From Marinomonas aquiplantarum (GTDB lineage: Bacteria; Pseudomonadota; Gammaproteobacteria; Pseudomonadales; Marinomonadaceae): a stretch of 64,000 nucleotides of DNA. The DNA lies in NCBI RefSeq assembly GCF_003314975.1, contig NZ_QNRF01000009.1, positions 78,231 through 142,230 on the forward strand, read 5' to 3'. Positions 18,322 through 27,084 of this stretch are shown piece by piece. The position numbers were made by a program, and so were the translations under genes. A model generated the notes under the pieces. It saw only the letters and a list, made by a program, of their open reading frames with translations, did no database searches and was not told the DNA's origin. Every line of letters begins with the position of its first letter. The first letter of the stretch is position 1.

Positions 18322-19683
18322 ATGTTCGAAACATACGAATTATTAGTCATTGCCATGCTTGGCAGTTTTATCTTATTGATTTTTTCAGGGTTTCCTGTCG
18401 CATGGGTGCTCGCTGGTTTGGCGATCATCTTCAGCGTTGTTGGCGTTTTGTCCTCCCAGTTTTTGGATTGGGACACTTACTATATGAACGATTGGCGCAT
18501 TTACGGCACCATAATCCAACGGATTTATGCCCAAATGAGCAACTGGGTGCTTGTCGCCTTACCCATGTTTATTTTTATGGGATTGATGCTAGAACGCTCT
18601 GGCGTAGCTGAACGCTTGATGGTGAACTTTGTTAATTTGTTTGGGCGATTTCGAGGTGGACTCGGTGTTGCTGTAATCTTAATCGGCATCTTGTTTGCGG
18701 CGTCAACAGGCATCGTGGGTGCGTCAGTTGTACTACTCGCCATGCTGTCTATGCCTGTCATGTTAGAACAAAAATATTCGCCTTCGTTTGCCAGCGGTAT
18801 TGTTGCGTCTTCTGGTACCTTGGGCATTTTGATTCCGCCAAGCATCATGCTAATTATTATGGCGGATCAGCTTTCTCTTTCCGTGGGCAGCTTATTCATG
18901 GGCGCGCTGGTTCCCGGTTTGTTACTGGGCGGTTTGTACATCGTGTATGTCATTCTTTCTGCTATTTTCAATCCGAAAGTCTGCCAACCACCACTGAATT
19001 TACCACCGGTTACGATGGGATTAATCTGGTCAACATTGAAAGCCGTTTTTCCTCCGCTGGCACTTATTTTGTCTGTATTGGGCTCTATCTTCATGGGGAT
19101 TGTTTCGCCAACAGAAGCCGCCGGTGTTGGGGCGTTTGGCGCCACTCTTTTAGCGATTTTAAACAAGCGCTTCAATATGAAAATGTTGGCTGAAGTGTGC
19201 CGTAAAACCACCATTACGACGTCGTTTGTTTTTGGTATTTTCTTGGGCGCGACGGCTTTCGCCGTGGTGTTACGAACGCTGGGGGGCGATGAATTCATCA
19301 GTGATTTGCTGCAAGGTATTCCTTTGTCGCCAGCAGGCATTGTGGTGGTTATTCTGCTCATCGCCTTCGTAGCGGGTTTCTTCTTAGACTGGCTAGAAAT
19401 CAGCTTGATTTTACTCCCTCTCGTCGGGCCTGTTGTGGTCGCGTTGGAGTTCAATTTGGTGTGGTTTGTCGTGCTGTTTGCTTTGGCGCTACAAACCTCT
19501 TTTTTAACACCACCTGTTGGCTTTTCGCTCTTCTATTTAAAAGGCGTCGCACCAGCTGGGGTGACCACATTACACATCTACAAAGGCGTTATTCCTTTCG
19601 TCCTTCTGCAATTATTAGCTGTGCTTCTGGTGTTTTTATTCCCAGACCTGGTGTTGTGGTTGCCCGAAGTGATTTACGGTTAA
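18322..19683 (+). CDS. TRAP transporter large permease subunit (DctM family)
   Basis: A 453-residue inner-membrane Na+-coupled carrier with about 12 hydrophobic segments. It shows typical DctM stretches: FSGFPVAWVLAGLAI near 22, ALPMFIFMGLMLERSGVAE near 78, SGTLGILIPPSIMLI near 165, and SPTEAAGVGAFGA near 262. It belongs to the longer DctM variant with an insertion after the second helix (QFLDWDTYYMNDWRIYGTII), as seen in TRAP systems for mono- and dicarboxylic or hydroxy acids. AAGGGAAGA precedes the start. Confidence 0.88.
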   Translation: MFETYELLVIAMLGSFILLIFSGFPVAWVLAGLAIIFSVVGVLSSQFLDWDTYYMNDWRIYGTIIQRIYAQMSNWVLVALPMFIFMGLMLERSGVAERLMVNFVNLFGRFRGGLGVAVILIGILFAASTGIVGASVVLLAMLSMPVMLEQKYSPSFASGIVASSGTLGILIPPSIMLIIMADQLSLSVGSLFMGALVPGLLLGGLYIVYVILSAIFNPKVCQPPLNLPPVTMGLIWSTLKAVFPPLALILSVLGSIFMGIVSPTEAAGVGAFGATLLAILNKRFNMKMLAEVCRKTTITTSFVFGIFLGATAFAVVLRTLGGDEFISDLLQGIPLSPAGIVVVILLIAFVAGFFLDWLEISLILLPLVGPVVVALEFNLVWFVVLFALALQTSFLTPPVGFSLFYLKGVAPAGVTTLHIYKGVIPFVLLQLLAVLLVFLFPDLVLWLPEVIYG

Positions 19684-19713
19684 CCCGTTTGCTTTCCTGT
19701 TTGGAGAATAAAA

Positions 19714-20487
19714 ATGAACAATAAAACAGTATTAATTACGGGGGCAGCAAGTGGAATCGGCTTGGAAATTGCTCAAGCATTTCTGAAAGCGGACATGAAT
19801 GTCGCCATTTTAGATTTCAGCCAAACGGCGATAGAAGAGGCAAAAACACAGCTTTCAGCATTCCATCAGCAATGCACTTTTTTCGCCTGCGATGTGACTA
19901 AGGAACCGCAATTTATGGATGCGATAGACGCCGCCATTGCGCAATTTGGCCACATCGATATTCTGGTCAACAACGCGGGGGTTCAACATATCGCGCCGAT
20001 AGAAGAATTCCCCTCAGACACCTACCGACGTTTAATCGACATTATGTTGATCGCGCCCTTTTTGGCGATCAAAAAAATCCTGCCTTTGATGAAAGAAAAA
20101 GGGGATGGGCGAATCATTAACATGGCGTCGATTAATGGCTTAATCGGCTTTGCAGGCAAAGCTGGCTACAATTCTGCCAAACACGGCGTAATTGGCCTAA
20201 CAAAAGTAGCTGCGCTGGAAGCCGCGCCTTTTGGTGTGACCATCAATGCGCTGTGTCCCGGCTATGTGGACACGCCATTGGTGAGAAATCAGCTGGAGGA
20301 TTTGGCCAAAACACGCGATGTCTCACTTGATCGTGTGTTGGAGGAGGTCATTTGGCCTCTGGTGCCACAACGCCGCTTCCTCACGGTAGATGAAATTTCA
20401 GACTACTGTTTGTTTCTCAGCAGCCCTTCGGCAAAAGGAGTGACTGGACAAGCTATCGTCATCGACGGTGGGTATACCACACAGTAG
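19714..20487 (+). CDS. 3-hydroxybutyrate dehydrogenase-like SDR
   Basis: A 257-residue NAD-dependent short-chain dehydrogenase. It has TGAASGIG at 9-16, NNAGVQHIAPIEEFP near 89-103, the catalytic serine in NMASINGLIG and YNSAKHG near 152-158, and the long C-terminal lid insertion VDTPLVRNQLEDLAK. These traits match D-3-hydroxybutyrate dehydrogenase, which converts (R)-3-hydroxybutyrate to acetoacetate. It is the fourth gene after the TRAP subunits and shares their sigma-54 promoter. The operon therefore reads as import and first oxidation of 3-hydroxybutyrate. No acetoacetate:CoA transferase is present in the window. Confidence 0.82.
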   Translation: MNNKTVLITGAASGIGLEIAQAFLKADMNVAILDFSQTAIEEAKTQLSAFHQQCTFFACDVTKEPQFMDAIDAAIAQFGHIDILVNNAGVQHIAPIEEFPSDTYRRLIDIMLIAPFLAIKKILPLMKEKGDGRIINMASINGLIGFAGKAGYNSAKHGVIGLTKVAALEAAPFGVTINALCPGYVDTPLVRNQLEDLAKTRDVSLDRVLEEVIWPLVPQRRFLTVDEISDYCLFLSSPSAKGVTGQAIVIDGGYTTQ

Positions 20488-20733
20488 ACACAGTTTCTAA
20501 ATGCATAAGTATTTATAAACTGCTCCTCAAGAAGATTCGAATCTTTACATGGAAACTAGCAGTAATTAGTCAGGTACATAAAAAAGGACTATAACTTTCT
20601 AATTACTGCTATTTAATATCTCTAACGAGCTCAGAATTTTTAAGAACTAAACTTACGGCTCAATCATACTGATCATGAGCCGTTATTTAGTCACATCAGA
20701 TACTTATTTTGTAATAGTAGAAAATATTTTTAA
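20488..20733. other. Gene-free stretch with four successive inverted repeats
   Basis: No coding sequence is seen. The stretch has an imperfect 12-base hairpin (20491-20502 with 20511-20522, one mismatch), a perfect 14-base palindrome AAGATTCGAATCTT (20532-20545), 13-base perfect arms TAGCAGTAATTAG (20557-20569) and their complement (20599-20611), and 8-base arms ACGGCTCA (20655-20662) / TGAGCCGT (20676-20683). The first may end the TRAP operon transcript. None is followed by a T-run. Confidence 0.5.
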
Positions 20734-20898
20734 CTAATCAGAGATTACTGTACCTTTCTTGAATTGATACTCTGCTCCAATTGGATCCTCTCCCGCATTT
20801 CTATCAAACATGTGCTGCACATTGTCTCTCTGAACTTTCAACAGGATACTCTCTGTTTGAGAAGACGTTTTGAGAAAATAATAAGGGGCTATAGAGAT
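20734..20898 (-). pseudogene. Truncated reading frame, C-terminal remnant of an unknown protein
   Basis: A 54-codon frame is open from an in-frame TAA down to TAG. It has no plausible start, yet its composition looks protein-like (segments ESILLKVQRDNVQHMFDRN and GEDPIGAEYQFKKGT). It faces the same way as the adjacent tRNA-Arg gene. It may be what is left of a gene cut off when DNA next to the tRNA was lost. I do not recognise the family, and chance cannot be excluded. Confidence 0.3.
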
Positions 20899-20908
20899 TT
20901 AACCGCGC

Positions 20909-20987
20909 TATCAAAATGGCAATCTATCTTCTTATAAAGCCAGTGAGTACGAGGGTTACAGAGTTATTTTCCATTATCAAAATGGCA
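20909..20987. repeat. 13-base direct repeat at the 3' end of tRNA-Arg
   Basis: TATCAAAATGGCA occurs at 20909-20921 and again at 20975-20987. The second copy runs five bases into the 3' end of the tRNA gene. A short duplication at a tRNA 3' end can be an attachment-site scar, but only five tRNA bases are included, so this is weak. Confidence 0.35.
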
Positions 20988-21059
20988 CGCCCGAAAGGAT
21001 TTGAACCTTCGACCTTCGCCTCCGGAGGGCGACGCTCTATCCAGCTGAGCTACGGGCGC
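20983..21059 (-). tRNA. tRNA-Arg (anticodon CCG)
   Basis: A 77-base cloverleaf read on the minus strand. The acceptor arm GCGCCCG pairs with CGGGCGT (one G-U at the first pair), and the gene-encoded CCA is at 20983-20985. The D-arm contains AGCTCAGCTGGATAGAGC, the anticodon loop CTCCGGA gives CCG, and the T-loop has GGTTCAAATCC. It decodes CGG arginine codons. Confidence 0.95.
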
Positions 21060-21259
21060 ATTAGACACTTTTGATCGACCGATCAGAAGTAAATTGGAGT
21101 GCGTATTCTAAAGGAAATCACGCAGGATACCAGTGCTTAATCACAGAAAAATAGTGGATTCATCAAAGCGGTTTGATCCATTGCATTTACCCCATCGTAA
21201 AAGTGGCAGATAATTCATCCCTGTTCTCTTACGCTGGATTTTATAGGAAAACCATCTTC

Positions 21260-21613
21260 ATGCTTTACCAAAGCGTTAAGCGGCATTCCGCCTCTATTCG
21301 AATCATAAAATTTTTTACCTTAATCATTGGGCTCACGATGAGTGCCTCGACCTTGAACGCAAGCGGCACCACTGAAAGGTCTGGTGGTAAAGTCTTCAAT
21401 TCATTTTGCGTAGCATGCCATTTGCACGGTGTGGCAGGCGCGCCAAAACTGGGAAACTCAGCAGATTGGCTACCTAGAAAGGAAAAAGGCATGCCAACCT
21501 TGTTGAAGCATGCCATTGAAGGTTTAAACGCCATGCCACCAAAAGGCATGTGCTCCAACTGTAGCGATGACGAAATCCAAGCCGCGATTCAATTCATGTT
21601 AGATAACAGCTAA
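21260..21613 (+). CDS. Cytochrome c5 family protein
   Basis: A periplasmic mono-haem cytochrome of about 117 residues when started at 21260, giving an N-terminal hydrophobic export segment (IIKFFTLIIGLTMSAS). A longer in-frame start at 21173 lacks a signal-like beginning. It has the haem-binding CVACH motif and the cytochrome c5 pattern AGAPKLGNSADW. LNAMPPKGMC contributes the axial methionine, and CSNC is the extra cysteine pair found in c5. It likely shuttles electrons between periplasmic partners. It lies convergent with the Rep helicase gene, overlapping it by four bases. Confidence 0.85.
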   Translation: MLYQSVKRHSASIRIIKFFTLIIGLTMSASTLNASGTTERSGGKVFNSFCVACHLHGVAGAPKLGNSADWLPRKEKGMPTLLKHAIEGLNAMPPKGMCSNCSDDEIQAAIQFMLDNS

Positions 21614-23658
21614 TCGTTTAGCATGGCTTTTAATGCGGACAACGAGGCTTGTCCACGTTCTTTTTTCGCACTTTCGCCTTCATCACCACGTCCTTCCCAG
21701 ACCAAATCCTCTTCTGGTAGTTCATCCAGAAAACGACTTGGGAGACAGTCAATTTCTTCGCCGTATTGTCGGCGCTTTGCCGCCAAAGTAATGCATAAGG
21801 TTCGCTTCGCTCGAGTAATTCCCACATAAGCCAAACGTCGCTCTTCTTCTATATCATCGTTTTCAATGCTGTTGCGATGCGGCAGTAATTCCTCTTCACA
21901 ACCAATCAAGAACACATGCGGGTACTCCAAGCCTTTGGAAGCATGTAAGGTTAATAACTGCACCTTATCTTCGTCTTCCTCTTCTTCTTGTCGCTCTAAC
22001 ATATCGATTAACAAAAGCTTGCTGATGGCCTGATCCAACTCAGCACTGTCGTCTTCTTCCCAGGCAGATTCCATCATGCGCTGAATGGAGTCCAGTAAAA
22101 AGCGGACATTTTCAATGCGTCGCTCAGCGGCTTTGGTTGAAGAGCTTTGCTCTTGAATCCAGCCGTAATAATCCATGTCATGGATCATTTGTTCTATTAC
22201 AGGCACCGGCGAAGCCCCTTGCAAGCGTTGGCGCAAGGTTGACATCCAGCGCTCAAAATCTTGCAGACTTTTTAGAGAACGCCCCGTCACAGTGTCTTCC
22301 AACTCTTTATAACCAGAGGCCTCAAATAAGCTAACTTGACGCTCATAGGCAAGATTACCCACTTTTTCCAAGGTCGCTGGGCCGATCTCACGACGCGGTA
22401 AATTCACCACTCGCAAAAAGGCATTATCGTCCGCTGGGTTTACCAACAGGCGTAAATACCCCATCAGATCCTTGATTTCAGCGCGCGAGAAGAAGGAAGT
22501 GCCGCCGTTCATCTTGTAGGGGATGCGATAGGCCTGCAGTTTAATTTCCAGTAATCGTGCTTGGTGGTTGCCACGATAGAGAATGGCAAAATCCCGATAA
22601 GGAATGTCATGGCGCAAGTGGCGAGACTGGATTTCGGCTGCGACACGCTCAGATTCGGCGTCTTCATTGCGCGTCACCATCACCCGAATTGGGTCCCCTA
22701 ACCCCAAATCACTCCACAGAGACTTATCGTATACGTGTGGGTTATTGGCTATTAAGGTGTTGGCGGCTTTCAGAATGGTTTTAGTGGAACGGTAATTTTG
22801 TTCCAGTTTGACCAACTTCAAATTCGGATAGTCTACCGACAAGCGCTCAAGGTTTTCGGGTCGAGCACCACGCCATGCATAAATGGATTGGTCATCGTCA
22901 CCCACCAAGGTGAAACAACGACGAAAGCCTGCTAAAAGGCGAATCAACTCGTACTGACTGGCATTGGTATCCTGACACTCATCCACCAAGAGATAACGAA
23001 CTTTCTTCTGCCACTTATCTCTTAACTCTTCATCCGACATTAACAGACTCACCGGCAACAGAATCAAATCATCAAAATCCACGGCATTGTAAGCTCGAAG
23101 ATAGCGCTGATATTGCGCATAAACTTGTGCCGCAAGCAGGTATTCTTCTGTGTCTGCATTAGTCATGGCCTCTTGCGGCGTGGTCAGATCATTCTTCCAA
23201 TTGGAAATGGTGTGCTGACAATGGGCAGCGGAATCCGTTTGACCATTAAACTCTTTGTCTAAGATTTCTTTAATTAACGACAAGGAGTCTTGTGAATCGA
23301 ATAAGGTAAAACCTTCTTTTAGACCCACTCGGCGGTATTCACGACGTAAAATGCGCAACCCCAAATTGTGGAAAGTCGAAATACTCAGACCTCGACTTTC
23401 CTCTTTACTCAGCATGCCCACAACACGCTCTTTCATTTCTCGCGCTGCTTTGTTGGTAAAGGTGACAGCAATAATGCTGTTGGCCTTAAAACCGCAGGTT
23501 TGAATCAGATAGGCAATTTTCGTGGTAATTACACTGGTTTTACCCGACCCTGCGCCCGCTAATACAAGCAGAGGCCCATCAATCTGCTTTACCGCCTCAA
23601 GTTGACGATCATTTAGATTGCGCATGCGTTGTGATATGGAAGGTAAGGATTCACTCAT
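21610..23658 (-). CDS. rep: ATP-dependent DNA helicase Rep
   Basis: A 682-residue superfamily 1A 3'-5' helicase that helps replication forks past obstacles and acts in repair. Walker A is LAGAGSGKT near residue 33, and motif Ia is ITFTNKAAREM-like (VTFTNKAAREMKERV). VDFDDLILLP is near 197, motif II is LLVDECQDTNASQYEL near 225, and motif III is LVGDDDQSIYAWRGA. Motif VI is VGITRAKRTL near the C-terminus. The length matches E. coli Rep. The highly acidic linker EERQEEEEDEDK precedes the VQLLTLHASKGLEYPHVF motif V. The start used has only a weak ribosome site. Confidence 0.93.
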   Translation of the reverse strand: MSESLPSISQRMRNLNDRQLEAVKQIDGPLLVLAGAGSGKTSVITTKIAYLIQTCGFKANSIIAVTFTNKAAREMKERVVGMLSKEESRGLSISTFHNLGLRILRREYRRVGLKEGFTLFDSQDSLSLIKEILDKEFNGQTDSAAHCQHTISNWKNDLTTPQEAMTNADTEEYLLAAQVYAQYQRYLRAYNAVDFDDLILLPVSLLMSDEELRDKWQKKVRYLLVDECQDTNASQYELIRLLAGFRRCFTLVGDDDQSIYAWRGARPENLERLSVDYPNLKLVKLEQNYRSTKTILKAANTLIANNPHVYDKSLWSDLGLGDPIRVMVTRNEDAESERVAAEIQSRHLRHDIPYRDFAILYRGNHQARLLEIKLQAYRIPYKMNGGTSFFSRAEIKDLMGYLRLLVNPADDNAFLRVVNLPRREIGPATLEKVGNLAYERQVSLFEASGYKELEDTVTGRSLKSLQDFERWMSTLRQRLQGASPVPVIEQMIHDMDYYGWIQEQSSSTKAAERRIENVRFLLDSIQRMMESAWEEDDSAELDQAISKLLLIDMLERQEEEEDEDKVQLLTLHASKGLEYPHVFLIGCEEELLPHRNSIENDDIEEERRLAYVGITRAKRTLCITLAAKRRQYGEEIDCLPSRFLDELPEEDLVWEGRGDEGESAKKERGQASLSALKAMLND

Positions 23659-23743
23659 ATGGGCTCACAGCTGAACGGATAAAAAACACATTCTACACCA
23701 GAGAGGAGCCAAGGTTCGATACAAAGACAAGACCAGCCAATAC

Positions 23744-23836
23744 ATTAGAAAATCCTAATAAAATTGATCTTTGTCAACTATAGGCATTTTAAATAAGCGA
23801 ATCAGCATATAATACACTATATTAGAAATATCTAAT
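23744..23836. promoter_or_regulatory. Twin ATTAG-N6-CTAAT palindromes flanking a promoter
   Basis: ATTAGAAAATCCTAAT (23744-23759) and ATTAGAAATATCTAAT (23821-23836) have identical five-base arms and six-base spacers, 77 bases apart. A TATAAT element at 23808-23813 sits just before the second site, which would overlap the transcription start. Paired palindromes like this suit a small dimeric repressor, for example of the ArsR/SmtB type. The regulator itself is not in the window. Confidence 0.6.
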
Positions 23837-23859
23837 TTAATGTATTTAGGAGGCGAATC

Positions 23860-25053
23860 ATGCTTCGCAAGAACCCAAATATTCAATATCACCCTAGTTA
23901 CTGGCTAGCAGCCCTAGGCGCGGGTGGTACATCTGTCAGCTTTTTTATGTACCTGATGTGGCTAATTCCTCATCCAGCAACCCCTATACCAACCTATGCT
24001 GATTGGCATACACAGCTGATAAAAGGAGATCTACTTGCCGCCATTACCTTATTCGCTCTCATCGGGGTCATTATTTTTGCTCTGTTGCATGTACTCTTAT
24101 TAATTTGGAACATTGCCGAAAGTCGCCAACATAAAGCTGCTTTGCAGACGCTCGATAACACCCCAGCTGAATTACAAAAAATGGCGATACCACTTACCTT
24201 AGCCATGACAGTGAATGTCTTTTTCATACTGGGGGCTTTGTTTGTGCCTGGTCTATGGAGCGTGGTTGAGTACCTTTTTCCTGGCGCAATATTCGCTTTT
24301 GCCATCATCGCCTATGTTGCTAGCCAACAGTTTACTCGCTACATGAGTCATATGATCAGTGACGGCGGTTACCGCAGCCAAGAGCACAATCATTTATCTG
24401 GTCTCATCAGCGTCTTCACCTTTGCTATGCTAGCGGTTGGCTTTGCCGCCGCGGCAGCTATGTCTCATGTTGCCGCTACTGTTGCCATTGCAACAAGCTT
24501 TAGCTTGGCGTTTATGATCTTTGCTATTTTGCTAGGCATACTTTTTTTAGTAAAAGGCATCACCGCGATGATGCAACATGGTTTATCAGAACCGGCATCG
24601 CCAAGTATCTGGATGCTGATTCCAATCCTTACTCTTCTAGCCATTACTTGGGTCAGGCTGTCACATGGACTTAGCCATCACTTCAAAGTAGAAAGTCATG
24701 CTGGACAACTCTTTGTACCTTTAAGCTTACTGTTTACACTGCAAATTGGCGTACTAGCCTTGGGCTACAAAGTAATGAAGAAAAATGGTTATCTAACCTA
24801 TTACTTGCATGGCGATAAGGAAAGCCCCGTAAGCTTTGGCTTGATTTGTCCTGGTGTCGCACTCTTTGTCATGGGCATGTTCTGGTGGCATATTGGTTGG
24901 GTAAAGACTGGGATAATTGATCAATTCAGTGCAATATATTGGTTGGGGATTGTGGTGTTATTGAGCGTTCAAATCATCACTATTTTGTCACTTATTAAAC
25001 TCACTAAAAAGCTATTAATGCATCCGCTTCGTCAGCCGCTAGCGCAGGCTTAA
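23860..25053 (+). CDS. Multi-pass membrane protein, TsoY/TDT-like, function unknown
   Basis: A 397-residue inner-membrane protein with about ten hydrophobic segments. It starts with a conserved-looking HPSYWLAALGAGGTSVSFFMYLMW segment. It resembles proteins that NCBI groups as the TsoY family, some of which are selenoproteins, and more distantly the tellurite-resistance/dicarboxylate transporter fold. No in-frame TGA is present here. A strong TAGGAGG ribosome site precedes the ATG, and paired palindromes lie upstream, so expression appears tightly controlled. The family name is from memory of sequence character and is uncertain; the membrane topology is clear. Confidence 0.6.
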   Translation: MLRKNPNIQYHPSYWLAALGAGGTSVSFFMYLMWLIPHPATPIPTYADWHTQLIKGDLLAAITLFALIGVIIFALLHVLLLIWNIAESRQHKAALQTLDNTPAELQKMAIPLTLAMTVNVFFILGALFVPGLWSVVEYLFPGAIFAFAIIAYVASQQFTRYMSHMISDGGYRSQEHNHLSGLISVFTFAMLAVGFAAAAAMSHVAATVAIATSFSLAFMIFAILLGILFLVKGITAMMQHGLSEPASPSIWMLIPILTLLAITWVRLSHGLSHHFKVESHAGQLFVPLSLLFTLQIGVLALGYKVMKKNGYLTYYLHGDKESPVSFGLICPGVALFVMGMFWWHIGWVKTGIIDQFSAIYWLGIVVLLSVQIITILSLIKLTKKLLMHPLRQPLAQA

Positions 25054-25060
25054 TACCAAC

Positions 25061-25089
25061 AAAAACGGGTAGCCAAGCTACCCGTTTTT
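25061..25089. terminator. Bidirectional terminator between convergent genes
   Basis: AAAAACGGGTAGC and its complement surround a CAA loop. The A-run on one side and T-run on the other allow termination of both the membrane-protein gene and the convergent transporter gene. Confidence 0.9.
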
Positions 25090-25109
25090 ATTAACTGAAA
25101 CAGACACGA

Positions 25110-26024
25110 TTAGGCGTCAGTTTTATCCACAGAGCGACGGCTCCAATAACTGGCTAATAGGGAACCAGAAATATTATGCCAAACACTGAAGATAGTACCT
25201 GGCAATGCCGCCATCGGCGTAAAGAATTTCACAGCCAACGCTGCGGCCAAACCTGAGTTTTGTAGGCCAACCTCAAACGCAATGGTACGACACACGCGAG
25301 CATCAAATCCCAAAGCTTTGGTGACCCAATAACCTAATAGCAAACCTATGCTGTTATGAATAATCACGGCTGCTGCGACAATTAATCCGACCTGAACTAT
25401 TTTCGATGCGCTCAATGCCACCACAATTGCAATGATTAACACAATGGCGAACATGGAAATATAAGGAAACACAACTTCAGCTTTACGCACATATTGAGCG
25501 AAGAAAGTGTTAATCAAAACCCCAGCGGCAACCGGCAACAAAACGATCTTAAACAAGCTCCACAACATGGAAGCAACGGGGACATCGACACTTTGACCTA
25601 TCATCAAAGAGACCAGTAAAGGCGTTAAAACGACGCCTAACAAAGTCGAAATCGCAGTCATAGAAATTGACAGTGCTGTATCGCCTTTTGCTAAGTAACA
25701 CATGACATTGGACGAGGTGCCGCCAGCCACACTACCAACCAGCAACATACCAACGGTCAGCTCACTATCGAAACCAAACGCAAATGCCACACCGAAAGCC
25801 GCAATGGGCATGACTAAAAACTGCAGCAATACGCCCACACCCACAGCTTTACCGTTTTTTAGCACCTGTTTAAAATCACTAGGGCTCAGGGTTAATCCCA
25901 TTGCCAACATGATCACAGTCAATAGAGGGACAATTTGAGACTTCAAACCAACAAACATATCAGGTTGGAAAAAAGCCAATACTGAAAGCAAAATAGCCCA
26001 AAGAGGGAATAACTGAATTACCAT
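25110..26024 (-). CDS. Bile acid:sodium symporter (BASS) family transporter
   Basis: A 304-residue inner-membrane carrier when started at 26024, where GGAG lies nine bases upstream. In-frame starts at 26039 and 26093 have no ribosome site. About ten transmembrane helices are visible. Family signatures include VIMLAMGLTLSPSDF near 40, GSVAGGTSSNVMCYLAKGD near 105-120, which forms part of the Na+ and substrate site, and FEVGLQNSGLAAALA near 255. Bacterial members import or export organic anions such as pantoate or 2-keto acids coupled to Na+. The substrate is unknown here. Confidence 0.87.
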   Translation of the reverse strand: MVIQLFPLWAILLSVLAFFQPDMFVGLKSQIVPLLTVIMLAMGLTLSPSDFKQVLKNGKAVGVGVLLQFLVMPIAAFGVAFAFGFDSELTVGMLLVGSVAGGTSSNVMCYLAKGDTALSISMTAISTLLGVVLTPLLVSLMIGQSVDVPVASMLWSLFKIVLLPVAAGVLINTFFAQYVRKAEVVFPYISMFAIVLIIAIVVALSASKIVQVGLIVAAAVIIHNSIGLLLGYWVTKALGFDARVCRTIAFEVGLQNSGLAAALAVKFFTPMAALPGTIFSVWHNISGSLLASYWSRRSVDKTDA

Positions 26025-26240
26025 ATTTTTATACTCCATTTTGACAACATCATGTCCACCACATGGCTGCCATTCATTATTATTGATGCCCAATACACTC
26101 CTTCCAACCCATTATTTGTATCGGAAAAAAGCGCTTTCCAAAGACGAAAGTAATTGTTCTACAAAGGAGAAAACAGAACTGGGAGCGGAATTGTAACCAA
26201 ATGAGATGTTGAAGAATAGAGAACTCAAAAATAGCGAAGA

Positions 26241-27011
26241 TTAAAAAGACAATAAAAGAGAGACACCCCACTCATTAGAAGAATGATTCGCCGTATTCGC
26301 TGCTAAACCTGTTTTCTCGGCATCGTTTGCTTGCCAGTATTTGTAGAAGGGTTCAATCACAATCCCTCCACCATCTGGGTTCAATAAACGTTGTAACTGA
26401 AGATAAAAATGGTAGCCACGCGCTTTGGTTAAATCCGTTTCTATGGCTCGATACCCCTCAGCGGCAGAGAGTCGCGTTTCATTTCTCGCCAACAACACGG
26501 TATCGTATTCAATACGCGCACCTAACGCCCAACCGGCTTCGTCCACCAGTTCTTGAAATTCAATACCAATAGGGTTGTAAAGATAGGTTTGTTGGCTCTT
26601 ATAACCTTCAATAGAAGAACTGGATAGCTTGCCTCGAGAATCCACAAGAGAGCGCCGGTAACCCAACCCCAAATAGGGTGTAATTCGATAGCGGTTATTC
26701 ACATACAAAGCCCGGCCAATCATACTTCTTAAGTCATATACTTCATTCTTCACTGACTTAATTTTGCCCGCACCTTTTTGATTAATATCATCACTGGCAT
26801 AAGACACATCAAGGAATAAAACAGAAAAATTATAATAAGAAGAATAGCGAGCCAACACACCCGTCAACACCCCATATTGGCTGACATCACCGTGCTCGCT
26901 ATAGTCCATGTAGGACATATAAGGCCCCATCTCAAGATCAAAGCCTCGATCATTCGCGACAACGGATGAGCAGGCGAAAAGACTTAGCAATGTGAAACTG
27001 AGCTTCACCAT
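26241..27011 (-). CDS. Predicted outer-membrane beta-barrel protein, unknown function
   Basis: A 256-residue exported protein with a signal peptide (MVKLSFTLLSLFACSSVVA, then ND). Alternating polar/aromatic strands follow (LDVSYAS, RITPYLGLGYRRSL, ARIEYDTVL, YHFYLQLQRLL), and the C-terminal GVSLLLSF ends in the phenylalanine typical of BAM-inserted barrels. Length and strand content suggest 10-12 strands. I do not recognise a specific family. It stands alone between the BASS transporter and yifB genes, both on the same strand but well separated. Confidence 0.65.
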   Translation of the reverse strand: MVKLSFTLLSLFACSSVVANDRGFDLEMGPYMSYMDYSEHGDVSQYGVLTGVLARYSSYYNFSVLFLDVSYASDDINQKGAGKIKSVKNEVYDLRSMIGRALYVNNRYRITPYLGLGYRRSLVDSRGKLSSSSIEGYKSQQTYLYNPIGIEFQELVDEAGWALGARIEYDTVLLARNETRLSAAEGYRAIETDLTKARGYHFYLQLQRLLNPDGGGIVIEPFYKYWQANDAEKTGLAANTANHSSNEWGVSLLLSF

Positions 27012-27084
27012 AATGAGATCTCGCTTGTTTAATTCCTCTTATACCGTGTCACTATATACCATTATTAAATGGCTCATAAAACCA

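Noticed and set aside
18867..19454. A 195-codon minus-strand frame inside the TRAP large permease gene
   Set aside because: It mirrors the membrane protein codons and has no domain; the DctM frame is certain.
21173..21259. Extended N-terminus of cytochrome c5
   Set aside because: The extra 29 residues precede the export signal and would hide it; the start at 21260 gives a normal secreted cytochrome.
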